Source: Picochlorum sp. 'celeri' | Lineage: Eukaryota; Chlorophyta; Trebouxiophyceae | Direction of reading: 5' to 3' | Assembly (NCBI GenBank): GCA_010909725.1 | Contig: JAACMV010000018.1 | Coordinates: forward strand, 1-64,000 | DNA: 64,000 bases | Part shown: piece after piece, positions 56,764 through 64,000 of the stretch | Position numbering within the stretch: the stretch's first letter is position 1 | Layout: each line of letters opens with the position of its first letter | The notes under the pieces: model-generated | The model's database searches: none | What the model saw: the letters and a program-made list of their open reading frames with translations, nothing else | What the model was told of the DNA's origin: nothing | Translations under genes and position numbers: made by a program

Positions 56764-57212
56764 CTATACAGTATATCCATTGTTATCATGATCCAAAATA
56801 GAGCGGAACTGCCCCCATCGATGAGGTGTCCCAGCAGCAGCACGTGCCTGCTCCTTGCCCCCCTCACTCATCTTCCATTCCTTCCTCTCTACCTTCTTGC
56901 TTCCACCAGGAAGCTCCGCTCTCCTTGTATCACGAGGATAATACCTCACATCATAGACTCGATCAGGTTCTGCGTACGGAACAGCTGCCTTCACTGGGTG
57001 TGACCTGCACAACACACATACTCACACTCGGGGCACAGGAACAAGGATCAATCTCCACCGGTGCCATAATACACGTACGTTGGACATATAGATCTATACT
57101 CTGTAGCTTTGGGAAGGTGAGACAAGTATTCTGGAGAAGAGACTGGTCCGGTGAATTCCCACGGTGCTCTAATTCCCAGTCTCTTCAGAAACTGTCCAAC
57201 AGAGCGACTCAT
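56764..57212 (-). CDS. Mitochondrial complex I subunit NDUFA7/B14.5a-like
   Basis: Two exons, 57212-57079 and 57004-56764, are joined by a 74-nt GTACGT...GTGCAG intron to give exactly 124 residues. The protein starts MSRSVGQFLKRLGIRAPWEF and has YLSHLPKATEYRSICPT, VKAAVPYAEPDRVYDVRYYP and RDTRRAELPGG, then a basic tail with GTPHRWGQFRSILDHDN. The YYxRDxRR segment and overall length fit the B14.5a/NDUFA7 subunit of respiratory complex I. Identification rests on this one segment, so it is moderate. It lies head-to-tail behind the glycyl-tRNA synthetase start. Confidence 0.6.
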
Positions 57213-57662
57213 ATCTGTCGAATATATGTAGTACTAATTCATACTATAGAAAGGCGGGGATTGTGTACTGCCAAAGTAGAAGAAGAAGGATCCCTTAGGA
57301 ACCGGTCCGGGTTTGATGATGATGGATAGTCGTACTACCCATGAATGGGTTTGTTTGATGGGAGGTTCTAAATACCAAGTGGAGGGATGGTGTTTTGGAG
57401 TGTCACAAGACATGTGTGTTGCATTCTGTACAGCCATGTAAAAAACAATCATCTTATAATTATTATACGAGTATGATGGTTGTAATGATCAACCAGGCGT
57501 GATTGATTGATAGCAATACACGTGATTGTAACAGTTTTTTCCTCTTTTGCTTCTGTGTCGAAGAACTCTTGGTGAGGAGCGATCGATTGGTTCCTTGATT
57601 CGATTATAGTGGAAAGAAATTATACGAGAGTGGTATTGCGTGGAGAAGACTACCTGATCATC
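57213..57662. other. Intergenic between divergent NDUFA7-like and ARL1 genes
   Basis: About 450 nt without a credible frame. A poly-T run at about 57670-57681 belongs to the first ARL1 intron. Nothing else recognised. Confidence 0.4.
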
Positions 57663-58415
57663 ATGGTGTGACTTTTTTTTTTTGGTGTCTGGTACAACAG
57701 AGTGTGTGCTCAGGGTTTATTTATCCGATGGTGTGGGTGCAGGGTGTGTGGTTGTCAAAGCTCATGTCGTATTTTGGAGATAAGGAGGCTAGGATATTGG
57801 TGCTAGGGTTGGATAATGCCGGGAAGACGACGATTCTGTGTGCGTGCTTGTGTGTTCTTTGAGTGGCGCTCCATGTTTCTGGTGATGTTTTTGCTGTGGT
57901 GCAGATCGGTTGCATGTCGGAGAGGTGGTCCAGACTATTCCAAGTATGTGTGGTGTTGATTTTGATCTTGTTCTTTCTGCTGTTCAAACCTGTTGTTGTT
58001 GGTGATGGTGTGCAGCGATTGGGTTTAATGTGGAGACTGTGACCTACAAGAATATCAAGTTCCAGGTGTGGGATCTCGGTGGTCAGACTAGCATTCGGCC
58101 GTATTGGAGGTGTTATTATCCGAATACCCAGGCCATCATCTATGTTGTGGATAGCTGTGATCAGGACAGATTGTCTACAAGCAGGGCAGAGTTTCAAGCT
58201 ATTTTAGGGGAGGAGGAGCTGCAAAAGGCTGTGATTTTGGTGTATGCAAACAAGCAGGATCTGCCTGGTGCACTGAGCGAGTCTGAGGTTGCAGAGGGAT
58301 TGGGGTTGACGGATATAAAAACAGAGCATGGTCAATATACAAGACAAGTGCTATCAAGGGAGAGGGGTTATTCGAAGGGCTGGAGTGGCTTTCTGGGGCT
58401 CTGAAAAGTGGGTAA
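57663..58415 (+). CDS. ARL1: ARL1 small GTPase (one frame break; ATG-only first exon)
   Basis: ARL1 is a myristoylated trans-Golgi GTPase that recruits GRIP golgins. Exons: 57663-57665 (the ATG alone), 57743-57839, 57905-57943 and 58016-58415. Splicing directly after ATG puts Gly at position 2, as N-myristoylation requires ([20 protein letters not shown]). G motifs: [11 protein letters not shown] (P-loop), [29 protein letters not shown] (switch II), ANKQDLPGA and [16 protein letters not shown]. The last part is reached only if the A5 run at 58317-58321 has one more A; then 180 codons result, the normal length. Without correction the protein ends with a scrambled tail. Confidence 0.9.
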
Positions 58416-58543
58416 TTTACAAACATACAGTAGAAGTATCTAATGATAGACTGTGTAATGATCATGTGTGTGTGCTCGGTCATTCATTCATTCATGAAGT
58501 TTGTTGTATCATCAATCCATTCATGTGTGCACTCTTTGGTTCT

Positions 58544-59097
58544 CTAAAGGGCTTTAGACGCCAGAGGATTCGCTTTTGGAGTATTTTGGTGCATTTGTTT
58601 TCGATCTCTCTTCTTCCTCTTGGTCCTTGTCGTATCCTGTTGGATTGATTTGGACATGAGTTCCTGGAGTCTTAGGACTTCAGCTTCGGCCTTCTTCGTT
58701 GCCTTCGTCGCATTTTCCAGTTTATCTTCTAGTTCTCGCACCTTTGTTGTTGTTTTGGTTGCCCAATCATGCATTGATACCAGGTGCTGCACTGATCGTT
58801 GAAATTTGACATCAGTCTCATCATTCTTCCTTCTCAACTCATCAATCTGACCCAAAATATCCCTCAGCACCTCGGTATGAATGCTATATTTTGGATCTTC
58901 ATTACTCTCTGTATTGGGTTTATCGTAGACTTCCCCACAAGGTCTGGCTTTTTCTGCTTGGTCATCATGGATGCCCCTGCTGGGTGAAAGGGTGTGTGAA
59001 GGAAGTCATCCATATCGTCTGCTCCGTGGTTGTTATAATCAAACCCCTCATGCGGCGAAGCCTGAGGAGTTTTGCGTATCTGCTGTGTCGTATTCAT
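58544..59097 (-). CDS. Coiled-coil protein of unknown function (possible frame break)
   Basis: The N-terminal frame starts MNTTQQIRKTPQASPHEGFD and reaches MMTKQKKPDLVGKST. The C-terminal frame contains ESNEDPKYSIHTEVLRDILG and a long coiled coil (residues DELRRKNDETDVKFQR to EAEVLRLQELMSKSIQQ), ending in a basic tail KRKKRDRKQ. The two lie in different frames around 58915-58940, so a one-base break or an unseen intron is needed. No family recognised. Confidence 0.5.
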
Positions 59098-59722
59098 AAC
59101 GCTCGCGAAGACAAGCGCACGTGCATGTCTTCTCTTTTTTGAAATGCCTGGTCAAACTCTCTCAAATAAGTACACAGCAGTCACTCTCAAGGTGCGTTCC
59201 TCCTCAATATCGGTGTTCCCTGCTTTCAAAAGATAAACCACGTGAGTCAAAGTATTCTTGTTCCAATACACGCCCAAGATGTACATGAGAGGTTGTTCCC
59301 ATAGGGACTACCCTACTACCAACCTACTACTATGAGATACGTCGAAGTAACCCTATATGATTCCGCCCAAAAACGCCTTTGTACATGTCAACATGTGTGT
59401 AATAGTATTTTACTCGCTCCCCTTTGGCTAAGGCTGTGAGACCCGGAATGTGCCTTTCTGGCATTCCAATGCACACAACCAAAGAGGGAGAGGGAAGACT
59501 ACTACTGTTGTGACGAGCACAGAGCCAGGCATCCGAGTGTATCAGACCATTCAACATACCTTTCATATATCAGAAACGTATTTTCATTCTGTGGAGCAAC
59601 CACTGTCGAAACTTGTTAAGGAATCTCCAACCATCACAGAGTTTGTATCCTACCATCAATCAACCTCTCTGATGGGCTCCTTCAGAACATGCTCCAAATG
59701 CAAGGACCCTTGACCTCGTCAG
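59098..59722. other. Intergenic, possible unassigned exon
   Basis: A plus-strand ATG at 59143 opens MPGQTLSNKYTAVTLK followed by a donor-like GTGCGT at 59191, which looks like a real first exon, but I could not find the rest of the gene. A frame at 59450-59713 is unconvincing. About 625 nt, otherwise nothing. Confidence 0.3.
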
Positions 59723-60941
59723 TTATGCAACATGATGAATGACACAGTGCCTCAGGATGGATACGAATCTGTCCAGTTCTTGCTCTGAATTGTAGACATG
59801 CACGCTCGCTCTAACAACCTGCTCCAAATGCCTCTTCTCAAAGTCCAGTCTGGACGATGTTATTCGAGAAACTGAAACAGATACTTCTTCAGACTGCAAC
59901 AATGCATACAGTTCGTCTGCAGTGATGCCTTGTACAGTGAATGAGACGATGCCACATAGCCTTGTCCCTTTGTCTCTCAACAGTAAACCTGGGACGTTGT
60001 GTTCCAGTGCATTCCTCAGATATTCTGCCAGATGCAGTATTCTTTCCTCAATAATATGTATTCCAAGGTTGTTGCACTCCCGAAGAGCCACAGCAAGGCC
60101 AACACGAGCAGCATAACTCATCTCATATTTCTCAAACCTCCGGCTTGATCCTACAAGCTTGTAATCGCTGCTATTTGTCCATGAAGCACTTGCCACGTCG
60201 ATTGAAGCAGGTTCAAATGCATCCAGATAGTCTTTGGAGCAATATAGAAACCCAGTTCCTCGGGGAGCTCGGAGGAATTTTCTTCCTGTGCCAGACAAAA
60301 AGTCACACTGTATTTCTTTCACATCAGTGCAAATTTGCCCCACGCTCTGGCACGCATCCAACAAGAACGGCAACACGGTACTTTTTGGCCAAGCGGCCAA
60401 CACCAACCGCGTCATACACCCTTCCAGAACTCGTGGGAATATGCGTGATGGAAATCAAGACTGGCTTTTTGGAGTTGCCATCACCTCCAGACATCAAGAC
60501 TCGCTCCAGATGCACCAGATCAATGTCATACTCTTCAGTCTCAGGCACCACCCACGATGCCCACTCCAATCCTCTTCTGCATCTTAGATATGTTAGATAA
60601 TTAGTCCCATATTCAGACTCTGACGTCACAATGCAATCATCCTTCGTCCATCCCCAAGACAGTCCCTGAATGATCTGAAGCCAAGCTTCTGTGGCACTTG
60701 ATACAATGGCAATCTCTTCTTCGCGACAATTCAACAACGTCGACAACTCTTTGTACGGAGCATTCAAATCTTCTTGGCAATCCAGAGCGTGTTCGTATCC
60801 ACCCCTGGACTGTTCCTTTTCCAAATACGCCAAAACCCTCTCCTTGGTCTGCTCACTCTGCAAAGAGCACCCAGCCGCATTCAAATGGATCCTGTCCGGA
60901 ACACCAGGCGTCGAATGCCGAACATGCTGCCAGATCGACAT
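59723..60941 (-). CDS. Class V PLP-dependent aminotransferase-like enzyme (one frame break)
   Basis: The protein belongs to the cysteine desulfurase/isopenicillin-N-epimerase-like branch of fold-type I PLP enzymes. It starts MSIWQHVRHSTPGVPDRIHL with HLNAAGCSLQS near the N-terminus. The PLP pocket is visible: VSSATEAW, SESEYGTNYL, SITHIPTSSGRVYDAV, FLLDACQSVGQ with the cofactor Asp, and the Schiff-base Lys in SGTGRKFLRAPRGTG. The A5 run (T5 on the plus strand, 60382-60386) must have one base fewer to join GRLAK to TVLPFLLDACQ; 406 codons then result. The GTGRKFLRGPRGTG-type wording fits uncharacterised selenocysteine-lyase-like or ergothioneine-type (EgtE) homologues; substrate unknown. Confidence 0.8.
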
Positions 60942-61132
60942 TGTCTGTATTTGAAACTGTATTATCAACAATGGATGGCCGGCCATTCTACATGTCGAGA
61001 TCCGGATCCGCAGTGGGATCCTTAAATAGAACACTTCGTCGCCTTTCCCTGGAGTATAACATCCCATTCATGGTTCTGTAGACTCATAGATATCAGTATT
61101 TAATTATATGCCTCGCTCGCGGTGTCGCAGAC

Positions 61133-63464
61133 ATGTCTGACTACTGCATTGTCTGTGCTGAACACCTTGAGTTTACAGCATATGGGCCTTGTGGGCACAA
61201 AGACACGTGCTCCAAGTGTGTCTTGCGACTCAGAACTGTTCTGAAGGATAATCGCTGCGTGTACTGTCAGCAGCCGTGTTCACGGGTGTTTGTGACGCGA
61301 TTCGCTGGGGATTACACCAAAACTCTTTCCAAGGCTGCTTTTGACACTCTCGACGTACGTGTACACATGCATGTTGGGATGATGCGTATATACATATGAA
61401 ATTGTGCTTGAAGAGCCTCTCCGTGGGGGATAAGGATTGTGGACCACCGACTTTGTTTCTCAACAAACTGCTTTCCGTGTGTGTGCAGGAGGGCGTGCGG
61501 CAGGGAGACTATGTGCTTTTGAAAAGCGCCAATGCGTATTTCGACGACGCATCTCATCATGATGAGCTGAAAGGGCTGTGCAGCTTTTCTCACCCGCTCG
61601 TGGACAATGGCAGGAGGTTTCCTTCTCTGAAAGCACTGAAGCAGGAACTGAAGAACACGCGCAATGCACAATTTTGCAATATTTGTTTGGAGGGGAGAAA
61701 GGTATTTTTATCGGAACAATTGGTTTATACAAAATCTCAGTTAAACAAGCATTTGAAGCAGGGCGACGATGAGGGGCCAATGTCGACGTTCAGCGGATTC
61801 AAGGGGCATCCCGAGTGTGTCTATTGTTCAAAGAGGTTTTACGGAGAGAATGAGCAGTATGAGCACATGCACAGATTCCACGAGGAGTGTTTTCTGTGCA
61901 AAAGGACAAGCCCTCATAATCATATATATTATGCCAACTATGCGGCTCTGGAAGGTATGTGTGTGATTCACTGATGCATTCTTCATATGCACGTTTCTGA
62001 TTGAATGCGTATGTGATGCAGATCACTTTCGGCAAGATCACCACATTTGCACGAATAGTGCATGTTTAGAGAAAAAGTTCGTGGTGTTTGCGTCAGAACA
62101 GGAACTCAAGACACATATGGCTCGAGAGCATGGGCAGGAAATGACAAAGGCAGAAAGGAAACAAGCCTTGTCAGTTCCTGTTGGATTCAACGTATGTGTC
62201 CTTTTGTTTTTTCACTCATGTTTGATATGAATTTCATTTCATTCGGTGGATTGTGCAGTACGATCGATCAAGTCGTAATTCTAGTACGTCTTCATTGCCA
62301 GCAATGGCAACCAGGAGACCTGCCGTGATTATTGGAGGGGATGCAAACATGCCTTCGAGGTCTCGAGGTAGTAGCAGGTCCAATCTAGCATTAGAGGATC
62401 AGGTTGCAGCTATTGAAATTTCAAGGGCGCATGATGGGCCTGTCCAACAGACCTCATTTTCTGAGACTGATTTCCCATCCATGGCAGCAAGTTCCAGTGC
62501 TGCTCCAGCCGTGGGTGGACGATGGGCAGGTTCGACAGGGCATCAGCAATCAGCTCCTAAAATAGAAGATTTTCCTGCACTTCCAGGGACGTCAAAGTCC
62601 GCAAAGCGTCGGGCAGCGAAAAAGAAGAATCTTGCATCTGTTGTGGGTAGTCAACAGGCACCTCGTGTCATCCATTCTAATGGAGAGGCATTTCCCGCCT
62701 TGGGGCCCAAGCCCAATGGAACAGAAAGCCATCAGAAAGGAATAGAAATGAAGCAGTCTCGTGTATCCGAATCTCTTAGGAAGGCCAATGCCGCTCTGGC
62801 CGACAAGATTCAGAAACGCCTAGGCAATGGAACCAAGTATGAGGAATTTAGAAATTCTAGTGCCTCATGGGCTGATGGAGGCCTGAAAACGTCTCAGTAT
62901 CATAAACTAGCCGTCTCATTGGGACTGGCAAACCTCATTCCAGATATTGCAGCCACATGCACGAGTGCAGAGAAGCGAGAGGAACTGCTCCAGGTTCATT
63001 CGGTATCATTTGCAAATGATGCCTCTTCAGCCTCTGCAGGTAATTGGGTTCCCCCAGAAGTAGCCGCATTATACACCACTCAAGCCAAAGGTCCTTGGCA
63101 ATGCTCAGTGTGCTCACTGGTGAACTCACAATCCGCCAGACTGTGCGAAGCATGCGGCTCCTTGAAGCCATCAGCAGGGACGCATACTGCTGGGACCAGC
63201 ATCAAAATGGACGAATTTCCCTCTCTAGGGGGCCCATCGTCGTCCAAGAATAACGGCCAGAACCCTTCGTCTTCTTCTGCATCTGGATCCTCAAAGAAGG
63301 CCAAGTCGAAGAAGGGAAAACAGTCTCTCTCAGACTTTTACAAGAACACAAAGATTGAAAAGAATGTGTGGCAGTCACCTCAGCTCAAAGGCCAGTGGGC
63401 CAGTCAAGGGGCTGGGCAACTAGCGCAACGAGAAAGAGCTCTAAACGATGCGTATCGGAAATGA
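61133..63464 (+). CDS. ZNF598/Hel2 RING E3 ubiquitin ligase
   Basis: Hel2/ZNF598 ubiquitinates small-subunit proteins on collided ribosomes to start ribosome-associated quality control. Four exons, 61133-61354, 61489-61954, 62022-62191 and 62259-63464, give 687 residues with intact frame. The RING is at residues 4-45 (YCIVCAEHLEFTAYGPCGHK, CSKC, CVYCQQPC). C2H2-type fingers follow (FCNICLEGRKVFLSEQLVY, HPECVYCSKRFYGENEQYEH, CFLCKR, HICTNSACLEKKFVVF). Then come a disordered Ser/Lys-rich region with FPALPGTS/FPALGPKP motifs, and near residues 590-620 a RanBP2-type zinc finger (WQCSVCSLVNSQSARLCEAC). The C-terminus carries a FYKNTKIEKNVWQSPQL segment. FPxL motifs and the tail are typical; the RanBP2 finger is a notable addition. 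Confidence 0.92.
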
Positions 63465-63638
63465 GTTCAATGTTGAACACATTATACTGTGTAACTGATC
63501 AGATCTACCTCAGGATTCTGCATCATGTTGTACCATGATCCTTCATCCATCCTTCCTTACAAACCAAATTCAAAAGATATTATATATCTTGATGGTATTG
63601 TATGCGCCATACGTGTATCAGCGTATCGAAACTTTGAC

Positions 63639-64000
63639 ATGACAGCGACTTTTTCTCCGATTTCACTTTCTGGAATACAGAATAGAACGCAGGATGATCA
63701 CGGTCTCGAGGGTGTTATTGGAGCATTAGAATCAATATGTGAACTAGAATCGCGCTTGAGACAGGCGATTCAGCAGACACACCCATTGTCAACGTCGTTG
63801 GATTGGGATTTTGAAGCTGCCGATCGCGAGCGGAAGGCACTGTTGTCCATCAGGTGCGTTTGGATATTTCAATACCATGATTAATATTTTTATTGCATGG
63901 AATATGGCCAAGGGTGGTCGATTTATGTTGCCAAGCCTTGTGTATGTTGGACTCATATTTTTCAAACTCGTCTGCAGCCAACAATTGGAGTATTTGGAAG
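63639..64000 (+). CDS. Unrecognised protein, 5' part only (runs off the window)
   Basis: Exon 1 is likely 63639-63853 (MTATFSPISLSGIQNRTQDD, ELESRLRQAIQQ, LDWDFEAADRERKALLSIR), then an intron 63854-63977 (donor GTGCGT, acceptor CTGCAG). Exon 2 begins SQQLEYLE and is cut by the window end. The two join in phase. The sequence is helical and polar, probably coiled coil; no domain is recognised. Confidence 0.45.

Noticed and set aside
27970..60941. Programmed frameshifting or stop readthrough as an explanation of the frame breaks
   Set aside because: Breaks differ in direction and site, often lie in plain homopolymers, and have no shared slippery heptamer or downstream hairpin that I can see.

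Overview
This is nuclear DNA of a flagellated, photosynthetic unicellular eukaryote, most likely a green alga of prasinophyte or early streptophyte type. The plant and plastid signals are IspD of the plastid MEP pathway, nuclear-encoded plastid ribosomal protein bS20 with a transit peptide, an organellar alpha-beta fused glycyl-tRNA synthetase, Mini-III RNase, a DUF760 plastid protein, a KEA4-6-type antiporter, an R2R3-MYB close to plant subgroup 22, a PHR1/PSR1-type MYB-CC factor and a NIN-like-protein GAF domain. A p25-alpha protein, typical of ciliated lineages, suggests flagella. Introns are mostly 65-135 nt GT-AG, with donors such as GTACGT, GTATGT or GTGCGT and acceptors ending in TGCAG. 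I cannot name the species.

Layout. Positions 1 to about 10,281 are gene-free: two ~5 kb direct repeat units (about 13-5349 and 5357-10281) with nested duplications, short elements bounded by ACACAATAAAAAA inverted repeats, and tRNA-like A-box and B-box fragments. From 10.36 kb to the right end the window is gene-dense. In order: gamma-glutamyltransferase (-), Mini-III (+), R2R3-MYB (-), TPP enzyme (+), DHHC-type acyltransferase (-), SGNH hydrolase (-), EF-hand/p25-alpha protein (+), NLP-type GAF protein (+), NMT1/THI5-like protein (-), ALIX/BRO1 protein (+), ornithine carbamoyltransferase (-), peptidyl-tRNA hydrolase 2 (-), WDR89-like (+), SANT-like (+), KEA antiporter (+), unknown (-), DUF760 (-), PWP1 (+), unknown (-), a secreted KKKQEEEA-repeat membrane protein (-), acetate kinase (+), MYB-CC (+), phosphotransacetylase (+), bS20 (-), a plastid-type unknown (+), a zinc-knuckle/RS protein (-), IspD (+), GT61 glycosyltransferase (+), glycyl-tRNA synthetase (-), NDUFA7-like subunit (-), ARL1 (+), a coiled-coil protein (-), a class V aminotransferase (-), ZNF598/Hel2 (+) and a truncated last gene (+).

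How genes relate. Acetate kinase and phosphotransacetylase, successive enzymes of acetyl-CoA/acetate interconversion, lie on the same strand with a phosphate-starvation-type regulator between them. Two genes serve ribosome quality control and biogenesis (ZNF598/Hel2, PWP1). Mini-III, bS20, IspD and DUF760 serve the plastid, and glycyl-tRNA synthetase serves organelle translation. Elsewhere the order looks like ordinary compact eukaryotic gene packing, with convergent neighbours 11-18 nt apart.

Caution on sequence quality. At least eight recognisable genes read correctly only if single-base frame breaks are assumed, mostly in A, T, G or C runs. In six of them the reconstructed exon lengths become exact multiples of three when each break is counted as one base. 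I read this mainly as consensus error rather than pseudogenes; the affected entries say so.
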